Shown here in pieces: positions 1-10,616 of a stretch of 64,000 nucleotides of DNA. The stretch comes from Halodesulfovibrio aestuarii DSM 17919 = ATCC 29578 (GTDB lineage: Bacteria; Desulfobacterota; Desulfovibrionia; Desulfovibrionales; Desulfovibrionaceae), in NCBI RefSeq assembly GCF_000384815.1, contig NZ_ARQF01000021.1, positions 806,001-870,000 of the forward strand, given 5' to 3'. A program made the translations under genes and the position numbers. The notes beneath the pieces are model-generated. The model did not search any database. It saw only the letters and a program-made list of their open reading frames with translations, and was not told the DNA's origin. Numbering within the stretch: the first letter of the stretch is position 1; every line of letters starts with the position of its first letter.

Positions 1-3000
1 ACACCAAACTCCCGCCCCTCTTTCAAAACTTTACGAAATGACGGAAAATTCTGAGCCATAAAATTATCAGCCTCATCAACTAAAATAACTTTGGTCAATT
101 GGCGATGTTCTCCTTGAATTTCTGGCTTACCCGCTTTTTGCATTTGAAGATAAAATAAGTCTAAAGTCAGCGCAACAATCAAGCTCTGAATATTACTCGG
201 GTAATTGATTAGATTTAAAACAGTCACCCCTGAAAGAACTTCATAAAGAGAATTAACTTTTGTCGCATCTCTCTCAAAGATATCAAAAGAATCCAACCGG
301 TACAGTGCCGCATAAAGCGAGTCCTCTACAGGATTTTCCTCTAAAAAAAGTTTATACACATCGTGTATGGTTGGAGCTGGTGCTGTCAAATCATCCAACA
401 CACCTGCACGGCGATAAGCTTCCATTATCAAGCGATGTAATTTCATCGTTTGTTTAACCCCAAACCCAAAAACACGTGTGATAGTATCAACAAGTCCTTC
501 AGCTATCAGCATTGGATCTGCATCGCCATACAGGCTTAATGGATTATAAGGGAGCTTTTTAGGCTTAAGAACGGTTGCATTGGTTGCTGAAGCAAATTCT
601 TCTCCTACGTAATCAGCTTTGTAATCAAAAATTAAAAATCCAACTTGTTGGCCATTAACATTGCAAGCCCTCTGCTGTACTAACTGGGTAATAAGAGACT
701 TAGTAAATTGTGTTTTACCCGATCCCATAGTCCCAATAATACCGGTATTGGGATTCAAGAATTTTGATGTATTGGTTGGCTCCCAATAAACTGGTGATGC
801 TGTTACACTTTCATGGCCACAAAGTACTTTAATGCACTCAAGTTTGTCTATTTTATCAAAAGCTACTGTTTCCTTTGAGCTAGTCTCTGGTTGGTCATCA
901 TCGATAATAGATGACACCTCATTACTGGCAACATTAACTTCAATACTCATACTGTGCTCATTGCTAACTACCTGCGACGAGGAAAAAAGCTCATCAACAA
1001 CAGATGACTCCGCTTTCTCTAAACTAGTTTCATCCCCTTCTACAGACAGTGCATTCTGCCTCAGCTCTTCTTCTTTGGAAACAGAATTGACATTCTCAGA
1101 AGAAGCTAAATCTAACTTCCCTGGCTCAACTTTCGCACTATCACTTTGAGATGGATGGACCGAATTAAGGTAACTTTGGAGAGACATTGATGCTAAAGAG
1201 CATAACGTGAATTCACTCGGTATGCCAAAATGTTCTACCAAGCTTAATCTTGCCTTTCGCCCAATCAGATCACCATTCACCAAATACTCTAGTGAAGCCA
1301 TTGGGAGCGTTATTTTCAAGACATTACTCTCAACTTGATACATTGGTCCTGAAAGTTTTTTTGAATTAGAGTGGGCTACTACAATTCCTTCAAAAAAATC
1401 ATTCAATTGTTCAAGTTGATAGTCACCTCTAAGCCATTCTTCTCGTTGATCTAAAATTGGCTTGAAGTAATCTTCTTCAAAAATTCCATATAATTGATAA
1501 TTTTCTATTTGCATGAAGACCTGACGTACAAACAGCGCTCGATACAGCTTGTGTGCAAGGATTTCTTTTCCCAACAAATCATCACCCATATATAGTAAAA
1601 GAGAGCGTGCCTGAGTAACAGCTTTGTCATAATTGGGTGGCGCTCCTGTTTTCACTTCAACAGGCAGTAAATACATTTTATTATCTTTAAACCCTACAAA
1701 TAAAATGTCATCTGAAATTGCCCCATTTTTTACGCCATGCAACGCCCTAGCCAAATCTCCTTCTAATATGGACAAACCAATATTCCCTGACACACGAATC
1801 ATTTCGGCAATCGAAATCGGTACCCAAGTAATTGAAGAATCAGAAAGCATAGCAGCAACAAATTTATACGCACCGATAATACCAACACGCTCACGTTGTA
1901 TATTAGGCTTTGCGGTCAACATTCCTAACAACCACGTACCATTAAAGGCATTAAACTGACTAATGTCACCACCATCAATCGTAGCTAGAATATTGGAGAA
2001 TAAGTTAGTTTGCTTGGTAACAGTAATTGCATCGTAATTGGTTGAAGGAGTATATTGATCTGAATAATGAATAAGCATCAAATCCCGTTCAGATCTAAAA
2101 AAATCTAAAGTAACTTTAGGATCAATAATTGTTGTCCAAATTGAACTATCATAGCAGTGCTGCAATGAGTTCCTAAAACTACCATCAACTGCTAAGGCCA
2201 CCGCAGAAGAATTAGTATATTGTTCATTGGAACCGATAGCGGGTTTAATAAGTAAACCGTATAGGTTAGCCAACGGCAAAGCTGTCGAGACTGAACTGTC
2301 AACATTTCTTAAACCAAACGCTGTGAAATATGAGTCTTCTTTGCATTCAGAAGCATCGCCACAAAGTAAGCCATCGCAAGTGACGCCGCTCAAGTCATTT
2401 ACAATCGTAGTTGGTTTCACTTGCGGCTTATTATTATTTCTAAAAAAAGAGACATGCGAATAGGCATGACAACCATCAGCCTCTTTATGGGTAAACTTGC
2501 TATGAGTAACACTCTTACGCATCATTTCTATTACAGAAGTTAGTAGCTCTTTTTCTGATTTTTTAAAGCGCCCTTCTTTGCTGATAAACTCTTCTGCTTT
2601 TCCGATGCTTTCTAAGCGTTTAAATTCATCAAATGAGTTTAAAACAGCATTATCATCATAGAAACTAATATGAATTGGGTTAGATACGCCTTTCCTTTTT
2701 TTCATAAAACGAACAATCCCCCAAAATAGTTCCGCTGCTGAGTGCATATTTACAGCGGTCACTAATAGCGGGCTCTCTGGACGTTCAAATAACGATTTAT
2801 ACCCAACCTGAAATTCTTCAAGCTTATCTGCGACTAATTTTCGAACAAAATTACGGCAACTGTCGTGCTGCGGAACAACCTTTAACCAAAATATATTTTC
2901 AGAAACAGGAGTCAATGAAGCATATTCTTCATCAGTGTGGAAAATATATGGCAACAGGCCACTTGGTGTTAATCTTTCCTTAGTAATTGCTGGAATTAAT

Positions 3001-5003
3001 TTAAAGCTACCACTAGAGTCACTTGTCACCCTATCAAACAAATCCCAATAATACGCCAAAACTAAAGGGTGAAAACTCGAATAGTAAGTCTCACCATTTA
3101 TCTCAGTCACCCCCAACGACAATATCTTTTTATGCTCTAATGTAAGCATTGCCCCCTGAGTTATCTCACGTAAGTAAGCAGTTGTGGAAGTCACCAAGTC
3201 ATGAACAATAGTCCGATAAGACTCTCCCCAAGAGGTTAATGAAGGCGTTGTATTATTTGAGCGCAAGTATTCAAAGAGCCTTTTGTAAGCAGAAAAAACT
3301 GGGCCTGAAATTCCCTTAAGCTCTTCCAGAGTAATTTCGTTACCGTTATAAACGCCTAGCTTTTCACCATGCAACATTTCGCATTCGTGATTTAAAAGTA
3401 CCCCACGAACACCAACAACTTTAGACTCACGATTATCTAAACTATATCTATCGCTATCTGTCAGGACAGTAGCGTGGTAAGAATCATCAAACAATCTTTC
3501 AAACCGCTGCTTACTAAAGGCTAGCGGAACATCAAGAGAATCAGTTGCAGGCACTCCTTCTAGAGCAACTTTCAGTTTCCCTTTTACACCTTTCAAAACA
3601 AACTCAAGAGAATCAGTATCATTCCAAGATGTTGAAACATCAATCTTTGAAAAAATAGAAACATCAACTTCAGGGGTGTTATCCAAGAGTACAAAAGTTT
3701 GGCCGGGTGCATTTGAAATAGGTAAAATGCATTTATCAGTTTCTACTCTCAAAATTTCTTTAGTGACATTTAATAAAAAATGATCCTTGATGTTACCTAC
3801 TGAAATTATCCCTGCCGGAATTACTAAACAACAAAACTTATAGCTTTCTGACGTTTTTTCTCGCTTCACTTTTATTGTGAAAAAAGCAGGACTCACAGGA
3901 ACTGGCGCAATAAAACTCACCAAACTGCGCCCAGAAGGACCTAACCGACAATCTGGTTTTATATTTTTTAATGACTGACATTTTGTTTTTAGACTAACCT
4001 CAGATTTTTCTAACGCAGCTCCATCAAATGTAATTTTAAATTTCATCTCTGATGCATCATCATTAGGAACAGCAATTAGGTGTAATTCCCGTTGCCCTGC
4101 CTTAGTTAAGCTCTTAGGTCGATCCCAAAGTAGTCCCCCTTCAAATTCTACCCGTTGAAAAACAACTCCCTGTTCCTTATTGCGTTCGATTTCTTCTCTA
4201 TATTTGTCATAGCTAATTTGATTCCAAGTTGTTGGGTCATCAGCTATTTTTTTTCTAAATCTTCGACCTAAATCATAATTTTTCAAACGATCAGAAAGTC
4301 TATCAGGATAATTCTCTACCTCAAACCCTATATCCTCATATAGCGTTCTATTCTCTTCTATTCTTTTCTGGATTTGAGAAATATCGCTGCTCATAGTTAA
4401 TATGTATGGATCATTAAACAAACCTAACTCAGAAAACTCTAATCTCCCATCATCTAATGCATCAAAAAGAGGCTTAAATCCAAACATTGTAGAGTTTTCA
4501 TTTTGGATAACATCACATTGATATCCTAACAAACAGCGTGAGAGGTCTTTAAAGCGACCTTGCTCTTCAATTTTTTCTTTTAACGACTCACTTACACTTT
4601 CAACACTCCAGACATTCCCTTTTGAGCCAAGGTTAAGTGCAGAGTTTGTTATCGTATCAAGAGAACTATTATGGATCATTAACAGTGCAGCACCCTTAAA
4701 TTTTCCACTTTGTCCAGCAACTTCGTCACGCAATTTGGAAATATAGCTATCGGTAAAGCCATTCCCCCCATTTGTTTTATGAAGTACGGGAATAAGATAA
4801 CAATCTGCAATAGATATCGCCGGCAATGCAGTTTTGCCATCATTTATATACGGTTCCGCTCGTTCTAAAAATGCATTAAAAAGACGTTCACTATTATCTG
4901 TGCTAGGAGACTTAAACTGACAGCGGAAACCAGGACTAATAGATTCCTTTGCCCAACTAACAAACCTATCAACCTGAAACAACTCAAATTGTTTTTCCAA
5001 CAT
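1..5003 (-). CDS. dptH: DndH/DptH, HerA-like ATPase of phosphorothioate restriction (3' end cut by window)
   Basis: The reading frame is open on the minus strand from ATG 5003 to base 3, at least 1667 residues, and its C-terminus lies outside the window. The C-terminal part carries a Walker A motif GTMGSGKTQFTKSL (about 690-735) and a Walker B-like ILVDEAD (about 65-100), as in HerA/FtsK-type ATPases of the DptH family. The long N-terminal part has no motif I recognise. The start overlaps dptG by 20 bp and is preceded by GGAG. In the known Dnd systems DptF, DptG and DptH together restrict DNA lacking phosphorothioate. DptH is the ATPase/translocase-like member. Confidence 0.88.
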   Translation of the reverse strand, partial: MLEKQFELFQVDRFVSWAKESISPGFRCQFKSPSTDNSERLFNAFLERAEPYINDGKTALPAISIADCYLIPVLHKTNGGNGFTDSYISKLRDEVAGQSGKFKGAALLMIHNSSLDTITNSALNLGSKGNVWSVESVSESLKEKIEEQGRFKDLSRCLLGYQCDVIQNENSTMFGFKPLFDALDDGRLEFSELGLFNDPYILTMSSDISQIQKRIEENRTLYEDIGFEVENYPDRLSDRLKNYDLGRRFRKKIADDPTTWNQISYDKYREEIERNKEQGVVFQRVEFEGGLLWDRPKSLTKAGQRELHLIAVPNDDASEMKFKITFDGAALEKSEVSLKTKCQSLKNIKPDCRLGPSGRSLVSFIAPVPVSPAFFTIKVKREKTSESYKFCCLVIPAGIISVGNIKDHFLLNVTKEILRVETDKCILPISNAPGQTFVLLDNTPEVDVSIFSKIDVSTSWNDTDSLEFVLKGVKGKLKVALEGVPATDSLDVPLAFSKQRFERLFDDSYHATVLTDSDRYSLDNRESKVVGVRGVLLNHECEMLHGEKLGVYNGNEITLEELKGISGPVFSAYKRLFEYLRSNNTTPSLTSWGESYRTIVHDLVTSTTAYLREITQGAMLTLEHKKILSLGVTEINGETYYSSFHPLVLAYYWDLFDRVTSDSSGSFKLIPAITKERLTPSGLLPYIFHTDEEYASLTPVSENIFWLKVVPQHDSCRNFVRKLVADKLEEFQVGYKSLFERPESPLLVTAVNMHSAAELFWGIVRFMKKRKGVSNPIHISFYDDNAVLNSFDEFKRLESIGKAEEFISKEGRFKKSEKELLTSVIEMMRKSVTHSKFTHKEADGCHAYSHVSFFRNNNKPQVKPTTIVNDLSGVTCDGLLCGDASECKEDSYFTAFGLRNVDSSVSTALPLANLYGLLIKPAIGSNEQYTNSSAVALAVDGSFRNSLQHCYDSSIWTTIIDPKVTLDFFRSERDLMLIHYSDQYTPSTNYDAITVTKQTNLFSNILATIDGGDISQFNAFNGTWLLGMLTAKPNIQRERVGIIGAYKFVAAMLSDSSITWVPISIAEMIRVSGNIGLSILEGDLARALHGVKNGAISDDILFVGFKDNKMYLLPVEVKTGAPPNYDKAVTQARSLLLYMGDDLLGKEILAHKLYRALFVRQVFMQIENYQLYGIFEEDYFKPILDQREEWLRGDYQLEQLNDFFEGIVVAHSNSKKLSGPMYQVESNVLKITLPMASLEYLVNGDLIGRKARLSLVEHFGIPSEFTLCSLASMSLQSYLNSVHPSQSDSAKVEPGKLDLASSENVNSVSKEEELRQNALSVEGDETSLEKAESSVVDELFSSSQVVSNEHSMSIEVNVASNEVSSIIDDDQPETSSKETVAFDKIDKLECIKVLCGHESVTASPVYWEPTNTSKFLNPNTGIIGTMGSGKTQFTKSLITQLVQQRACNVNGQQVGFLIFDYKADYVGEEFASATNATVLKPKKLPYNPLSLYGDADPMLIAEGLVDTITRVFGFGVKQTMKLHRLIMEAYRRAGVLDDLTAPAPTIHDVYKLFLEENPVEDSLYAALYRLDSFDIFERDATKVNSLYEVLSGVTVLNLINYPSNIQSLIVALTLDLFYLQMQKAGKPEIQGEHRQLTKVILVDEADNFMAQNFPSFRKVLKEGREFG

Positions 5004-6300
5004 ATACAGCATCTCCACTATCACTTAAACGTTCCGAATTACCAATTCGCTCATAGAATTCAATTAACTCTTGCTGACTTTGCGTATCTAAGAACACTCC
5101 ACGATCGTTAAGACCTTGAAGCAGATCACTAAATCGTAACTTTTCACTTTTCCCAACAATTAAATTAGTCAACAGCAGGATCATATCTTGCGATAAGACT
5201 AAAACCTTTCCTGCTCGCCCTCTTGTGGCAGTGAAGGACTTGGCAAAGTAATTTTCAGCACTCCTGCAATATTTATTGAGTGCGGCACTTCGAGTTCCTT
5301 CGAACTGAAGGATGAACAAAGAAGACAAATAATTAACCGCCTCTTCAACATCATTAAAATCTTCAACTTCTCCAGCGAGCTCTCTCTTGATCATAAAAGG
5401 GCTTAAAAAAGCTCTTAAAACCCTCAAAGCTTCTGTCTCATATAACTCTAACTCATTAATGAATTTCCAAAACGGCTTAACACTTTTGGATTTATACTGA
5501 AAACATTCGCACATAGCTAAGATAGGGAAAACTTGACGTAAATGTTCCTCAAATAATTTATATCCATATCTATGAATATACTTTCTTTCAAAACTTGCTT
5601 TTTCATTTTCTAATAAAAAGTATAAAGGCTTAACCCTAGGCTCTTCTTTTGAGTGCCAGCTAAGAATTGATAGACTAAGTTGCGAAGTATACAGAAAGCC
5701 ATATAGGGTTAAAAAATTTTCTATTTCTCGAACAAACAACTGAGGATTATCTACTAAGAATTGAAAATCTTTTCTGAAATACTCAGAAATCATAGGAAAA
5801 TATGGTTCTCTTTTGGGAACACGCGGCTCTGTATCTTGAAGGCTGTTGCGCAATAAATCTGATAGCTTTTGCTCGATAAAAGTTAATTTATCAAAACAAA
5901 AGTCTGGATGCTCAGCACTCAACAAATCAGCAAAGAAATCAGCAACTCGCCTCTCTGGTGATTTGGAATCTACTTCACTGCCATGAAAAACTAAAAATTC
6001 TGGAGCGACAGAATAAAGTTCATTATTACGAAAATATGTTTGCTCAAGAAGTTCCCATCCCTTCCCTTCTTTAATCCCTACGCTTTCAAACTCTTTTTTG
6101 GCATCTTCGCAAAAATGCTCAACAGAATATCGACTAACATCTTTTGCTAAAACAATTTCCAAAAAGGCACCCACGACTTTATTCCAGTCGATAGGAGTAT
6201 CATGAGTTATGAATGGTAAAAATAATCCAGGCTTATTCTTAGCCTCTGCACGTTGTACAATCTGTTCGTCTGTCCAAGTTACAAATTCTATAGGATGCAT
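4984..6300 (-). CDS. dptG: DndG/DptG, phosphorothioate-dependent restriction protein
   Basis: The protein is about 438 residues and sits between dptF and dptH, the standard place of DptG. Assignment rests mainly on this order; no catalytic motif is visible. ATG 6300 is chosen because a near-perfect ribosome site (AGGAGGGG) lies just upstream and it begins 1 bp after the dptF stop, while the longer open frame would run into dptF. It overlaps dptH by 20 bp, indicating translational coupling in a dptFGH operon. By family knowledge it acts with DptF and DptH against DNA without the phosphorothioate mark. Confidence 0.8.
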   Translation of the reverse strand: MHPIEFVTWTDEQIVQRAEAKNKPGLFLPFITHDTPIDWNKVVGAFLEIVLAKDVSRYSVEHFCEDAKKEFESVGIKEGKGWELLEQTYFRNNELYSVAPEFLVFHGSEVDSKSPERRVADFFADLLSAEHPDFCFDKLTFIEQKLSDLLRNSLQDTEPRVPKREPYFPMISEYFRKDFQFLVDNPQLFVREIENFLTLYGFLYTSQLSLSILSWHSKEEPRVKPLYFLLENEKASFERKYIHRYGYKLFEEHLRQVFPILAMCECFQYKSKSVKPFWKFINELELYETEALRVLRAFLSPFMIKRELAGEVEDFNDVEEAVNYLSSLFILQFEGTRSAALNKYCRSAENYFAKSFTATRGRAGKVLVLSQDMILLLTNLIVGKSEKLRFSDLLQGLNDRGVFLDTQSQQELIEFYERIGNSERLSDSGDAVYVGKTI

Positions 6301-6301
6301 A

Positions 6302-7900
6302 TTACCCCTCCTGGACCCCAATATATTTGTCATGGTGTTTTTTAAACGTCGTGCACTCACCATTACGCCAAAAGACTAATGATGACTGTTTTCTTGCAAC
6401 AGAAAGAATAAGCTCTACTACTTCGTCCAACAACAAAATTACTTCGTTATCATATCTTGTTGGTTGATATCCTTTAAGAACATCAAGAAGCAACTCAAGC
6501 ATATTTAATGTAACTTCGATAACACCTATTTGTTCTCCCTCAGCAAGCAAGTACGCCTGAAAACACATCGTCTTCTTTTCTTTTCCCTTGCTAATACGTT
6601 CAAAATCAGGAGTAATATTTAGCTTTGCAGCTACAATGGTTTCGCCATATTCAGAAATCACAAACTCATCACTGGGCAACTGTGGTGCAGACCTATTAAT
6701 ATAGGTGTGAAGACTTGGAATTAATTTTTCAAAATAAAAATCAAATAAGTAATTTTCAGATAAACCTTCTCCAGTTATCCCGCTGTGCAGTAACCAAAGG
6801 CGTGCGAAAGTTCTAACGAGATCATCGTCACTTTTCTGAAAGAATGTTCTATGATAATTTGATGAAAATTCAATTCGATGAAGAAGATAGAATAACCGAA
6901 CATGAGAATAGGCTGAGTCAACACGAATTACACCAAACTCATCTTCCAGCTCATCAGTAAAAGTCTTAAAATCTAAAACAGTAGCGTCTGTACTTTGTTC
7001 AACAATAAATTGATCAAGCTCTTTTGAGCGGACTAAAGCCGGATCATAACTTTGAAGATTGTCAAGCAGTTCATTATCCCCTCCCTCGAATAATGTATCA
7101 AATAAATACCCTTTCGAGCATAGCAGTTGATATAAAAAATCCAGTAAGGCTCGGGCAGTCATAAATTGATTTTTTGCTAGGCGTGCACAAAGTAAAAGTT
7201 CAATTAAAAGCTGTTGCACTTCCTTTCTTGCTAGCAACTTAAAATTAACGGCCAAATATGATGAAGTATCTCGATGAATTTCACTTTGGAGTAAACTGTA
7301 AAATGGATTCTCATCACTCAACTTTGTTAACTTTTTCATTATGCTTTGAGCAAATTCTGAATCAACACCTTCGCTGGAAAAAGAAAAACGCTGAAAATCT
7401 TCAAAACACAAAAATCTATAATCTGAGCTAGTTGTATCACTATCTACCGCTAAAAACTCTTTGATTATAGACTTAATATCATCGTGCTCAACGGCTCCCT
7501 CTTCAGCAAAGTTACCAAGCATTCCTACATTGATCCCTACCACTAGTGGTCGCTTACTCTGCTTGTATTTAGTAAACCGCTCATTAAGTGCTTCAACTGC
7601 GGTTTCTTGAGGAGAATTGCTATGTGTTCCATCTAAATGAAAATCGATTAACTGCTGATAAGAATTCTTATACCGTGTTAATATTTCAGACTTTCCATCA
7701 CCACTACTCCCACACAAAAAGAGTATTCCCGCATTCTTATCTGCAAGCTTATTCAACTTGAGAGCAAACTGCTCTTCTATTTCACTTGGAACATACAAGT
7801 AGTCTTTTATTTGTCTTAACTCGTCCGTTCTTTCCACGTCAGTGCTCACAGCAAATGGTGATGACTTGGAAAGTACACTCAAAGCATCATACAACCTCAT
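6302..7900 (-). CDS. dptF: DndF/DptF, P-loop ATPase of phosphorothioate restriction
   Basis: The protein is about 532 residues. A Walker A motif GSSGDGKSEIL lies near residues 65-75, and the rest is an AAA-like helical protein consistent with DptF. It is the first gene of a dptFGH operon diverging from dndBCDE across about 130 bp. ATG 7900 is preceded by GGGAG at good distance; a GTG one codon earlier is also in frame. In the Dnd family DptF joins DptG and DptH to damage DNA that lacks the sulfur modification. The role here is inferred from motif and gene order. Confidence 0.87.
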   Translation of the reverse strand: MRLYDALSVLSKSSPFAVSTDVERTDELRQIKDYLYVPSEIEEQFALKLNKLADKNAGILFLCGSSGDGKSEILTRYKNSYQQLIDFHLDGTHSNSPQETAVEALNERFTKYKQSKRPLVVGINVGMLGNFAEEGAVEHDDIKSIIKEFLAVDSDTTSSDYRFLCFEDFQRFSFSSEGVDSEFAQSIMKKLTKLSDENPFYSLLQSEIHRDTSSYLAVNFKLLARKEVQQLLIELLLCARLAKNQFMTARALLDFLYQLLCSKGYLFDTLFEGGDNELLDNLQSYDPALVRSKELDQFIVEQSTDATVLDFKTFTDELEDEFGVIRVDSAYSHVRLFYLLHRIEFSSNYHRTFFQKSDDDLVRTFARLWLLHSGITGEGLSENYLFDFYFEKLIPSLHTYINRSAPQLPSDEFVISEYGETIVAAKLNITPDFERISKGKEKKTMCFQAYLLAEGEQIGVIEVTLNMLELLLDVLKGYQPTRYDNEVILLLDEVVELILSVARKQSSLVFWRNGECTTFKKHHDKYIGVQEG

Positions 7901-7980
7901 CACATTCTCCCTATTATTCCAGTGGTGAAGACAAATATTAGCTATATGATATTGAATGATTTAAATCCATACTGTTATTC

Positions 7981-8003
7981 GGAAGTCAATTAAGTTGACT
8001 TCC
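7981..8003. promoter_or_regulatory. Inverted repeat in dptF/dndB divergent region, candidate operator
   Basis: The arms GGAAGTCAA and TTGACTTCC are perfect 9-bp inverted repeats around a 5-bp centre, lying 26 bp before the dndB start and within the divergent control region. Each arm contains TTGACT reading outwards. DndB of Salmonella is a known autorepressor, so this is a reasonable candidate operator, but it does not match the TACG-type site reported for that protein. No convincing -10 element is seen for either direction. Confidence 0.45.
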
Positions 8004-8029
8004 ACTTCATATTTTGCAAATCACTACTT

Positions 8030-9133
8030 ATGAAAAATACTTCCACAGAATTTAGTTATTCGTTTCCAGTAATTCGGGGGATACAAGCTGGTCGTGAATA
8101 CTACACAACAATGTGTCCGCTGAAGCTTGTTCCACGACTTTTTAAGTTTGTTGAGGACGATCTTCCTGCCGATCTTCGCGCACAACGCACTCTCAACAAA
8201 CAACGCATTCCTTCCCTTGCTCGGTATATTATCGATAACAAAAAAAGCTATGCATTTTCTGCTCTCACGGTATCTATTGATGGTGAAGTTTATTTTGAAG
8301 CAGCCAGTAACGACCCTATAGGAAAGAAGCTAGGTGTACTTTCAATCCCAATGGAAGCTCGATTTCTTATTAATGACGGGCAACACCGTAGGGCAGCAAT
8401 TGAAGAAGCGTTACAAGCATGTCCTGAATTAGCTGATGAAACGATTTCTGTAGTATTTTTCGTTGATTCTGGTCTAAAACGCAGCCAGCAAATGTTTGCT
8501 GATTTAAATAGATATGCAGTCCGCACCACTCGTTCCCTTGGAATCCTCTATGACCACAGGGATCCACTCGCAGAACTTGCTAGAATGTTGGCAGATACAG
8601 TTCCAGTTTTTATCGGGATGACAGAAAAAGAAAAAACGACTATTTCCAACCGTTCTAGAAAACTGTTCACACTCAGTAGCATCTACCAAGCCACAAAGCA
8701 GCTTCTGCAAAAGGGCAAAAATACCAAATTTTCTAAGCAGGAAGAAAAATTGGCGATCGAATTTTGGACAGAAATTTCCAACAATATTCCAGATTGGCTT
8801 CTCTGTAAGCAAAAGAAAGTATCTGCATATGAATTACGTGCAGATTATGTTCATGCGCATGGCATTGCCCTTTCTGCACTTGCAACAGCAGGTTCTACTT
8901 TAATCACTACTCATCCAGAAGGTTGGAAAAAACACTTAGCAGCTTTAAAAGATCTTGATTGGAGTAGACACAACAGGGAAATATGGGAAGGTCGTGCGCT
9001 AATTGGTGGCAGGTTAAGTAAAGCAAAAACCAACGTCACACTTACTTCAAATTTATTAAAACAGACACTTTCACTTCCTTTAGAGCCAAGTGAAGAAGAA
9101 ATAGAGACACACTATGCCCCAGGCAAAAAGTAA
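8030..9133 (+). CDS. dndB: DndB, DGQHR-domain regulator of phosphorothioation
   Basis: The protein has 367 residues with the defining DGQHRRAAI motif at about residue 120. It is the first gene of dndBCDE. In characterised systems DndB represses transcription of the dnd genes and tunes modification level; it is not needed for the chemistry. The ribosome site is weak, with only TTTGC-like sequence before the ATG. The gene overlaps dndC by 20 bp. A perfect inverted repeat just upstream may be its operator. Confidence 0.93.
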   Translation: MKNTSTEFSYSFPVIRGIQAGREYYTTMCPLKLVPRLFKFVEDDLPADLRAQRTLNKQRIPSLARYIIDNKKSYAFSALTVSIDGEVYFEAASNDPIGKKLGVLSIPMEARFLINDGQHRRAAIEEALQACPELADETISVVFFVDSGLKRSQQMFADLNRYAVRTTRSLGILYDHRDPLAELARMLADTVPVFIGMTEKEKTTISNRSRKLFTLSSIYQATKQLLQKGKNTKFSKQEEKLAIEFWTEISNNIPDWLLCKQKKVSAYELRADYVHAHGIALSALATAGSTLITTHPEGWKKHLAALKDLDWSRHNREIWEGRALIGGRLSKAKTNVTLTSNLLKQTLSLPLEPSEEEIETHYAPGKK

Positions 9134-10616
9134 CGTTACTGCTAAAAAGCTGGATGAACTCATCAACATAATTCAGCAAACATATCTTGCTGACGATCGC
9201 CCTTGGATCGTTGGTTACAGTGGTGGTAAAGATTCCACATGCACTCTGCAAATTGTATGGGAAGCTTTAGCGAGACTACCGAAAGAAAAACGCACAAAGA
9301 AAATTTACAGTATTTCTTCTGACACTTATGTAGAAATGCCTTTAATTGAACAATATCTTCTAGGGCAAATATCTACACTTAATCATGGCGCGACAGAGCA
9401 AGACTTACCAATAGAAGCATACACGGTTGAACCAGATGTTGATGAGACATTCTGGGTAAACATGATTGGGCGCGGCTACCCAGCGCCATACAGGAATTTC
9501 CGTTGGTGTACAGACCGCATGAAGATCAAGCCGACCAGTCGATTTATTAAAGACAAGATTGCAACACATGGTGAAGTGGTTATAGTTCTTGGCGTTCGCT
9601 ATTCAGAAAGCTCAGCTCGCGCTGGAAGCATGCAAAGTGAACGCACAACTGAAAGCGGTAAAAAAGTTGGTCGCAAGATTCTTTCAAAATACCTTTCCCA
9701 ACACAAAGACCTTGCTGGCGCTTTAATCTTCTCTCCTATTGAAGATTGGAGCACCGAAGATGTCTGGGAATACTTACGTGGCTACTGCCCACCGTGGGGC
9801 GGCGACCATAAAGAATTAGAGCGCCTTTACAGCAACGCTCAAAAAGCAGACGACGATGGTGAAGATGAGTTGGCATTAAAAACTTTTGGCAACAGCCGAT
9901 TCGGCTGTTGGACCTGCACTGTTGTGCAGCGTGACCTTTCAATGGAAGCTTTCATTGAAAAAGGCGAAGAATGGTTGAAGCCGTTGCTAAAATTTCGCAA
10001 CGATCTCATGCGTACATTCGAACAAGAGTTCAAATTTAAACACCGCAAGTATCGTAGACGTACAGGTCGTATCGAAACAAAAGATACAAACGATGGGCAG
10101 AAAAAACTCATTTGGGGGCCATTTACCCTCGAATATCGCCAACACTTGCTACGCAAACTGTTAAAAACACAGCTTGAAGTCTGTGAGCTCAAACAAGATC
10201 CTTCCATTGAATTAATTCGCAAGAATGAGCTCTACAGGATTAGACAACTGTGGTGTAACGATGAAGGCGACTGGGCTGATTCATTGCCTAAAATCTATGA
10301 AGAAATTTTAGGTGAAAAATTAGAAGTTCCACGTGATGACTGGTCAGGCATGGGAAAAGCTGAACACGAAATCCTTCAGGAAGTTTGTGCTCAAAACAAT
10401 ATTCCTAAAGGACTAGTTACAGAACTTTTCGATCTCGAACGCCGTCACCACGGCATGAGTAGACGTTCGAAAATTTTTGACAAAATTGATTCTATTTTTA
10501 AAAAAGACTGGCGTACTCGCGAAGAAGTCTTTGCTGAAATAGGATATGAAATGTCAATAGAAGATGATGGCGTTGGGGGTATCCATAATGTTCTTGAAAA
10601 AAATAACTCTCGATAA
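9114..10616 (+). CDS. dndC: DndC, PAPS-reductase-like sulfur transferase of phosphorothioation
   Basis: The protein has 500 residues. The N-terminal part carries the PP-loop SGGKDST (about residues 36-42) of the PAPS reductase/ATP sulfurylase superfamily, and FRWCTDRMK and FGCWTCTVVQ supply cysteines expected to hold an iron-sulfur cluster. DndC is thought to adenylate the DNA backbone or carry sulfur in the modification reaction. The gene overlaps both dndB and dndD, so the operon is translationally coupled. No dndA cysteine desulfurase is present in the window; a chromosomal IscS-type enzyme probably replaces it, as in many hosts. Confidence 0.95.
   Translation: MPQAKSNVTAKKLDELINIIQQTYLADDRPWIVGYSGGKDSTCTLQIVWEALARLPKEKRTKKIYSISSDTYVEMPLIEQYLLGQISTLNHGATEQDLPIEAYTVEPDVDETFWVNMIGRGYPAPYRNFRWCTDRMKIKPTSRFIKDKIATHGEVVIVLGVRYSESSARAGSMQSERTTESGKKVGRKILSKYLSQHKDLAGALIFSPIEDWSTEDVWEYLRGYCPPWGGDHKELERLYSNAQKADDDGEDELALKTFGNSRFGCWTCTVVQRDLSMEAFIEKGEEWLKPLLKFRNDLMRTFEQEFKFKHRKYRRRTGRIETKDTNDGQKKLIWGPFTLEYRQHLLRKLLKTQLEVCELKQDPSIELIRKNELYRIRQLWCNDEGDWADSLPKIYEEILGEKLEVPRDDWSGMGKAEHEILQEVCAQNNIPKGLVTELFDLERRHHGMSRRSKIFDKIDSIFKKDWRTREEVFAEIGYEMSIEDDGVGGIHNVLEKNNSR

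Noticed and set aside
1-2463. Plus-strand frames at 260, 832, 1633 and 2227
   Set aside because: All antisense to the continuous dptH frame, which carries the ATPase motifs.
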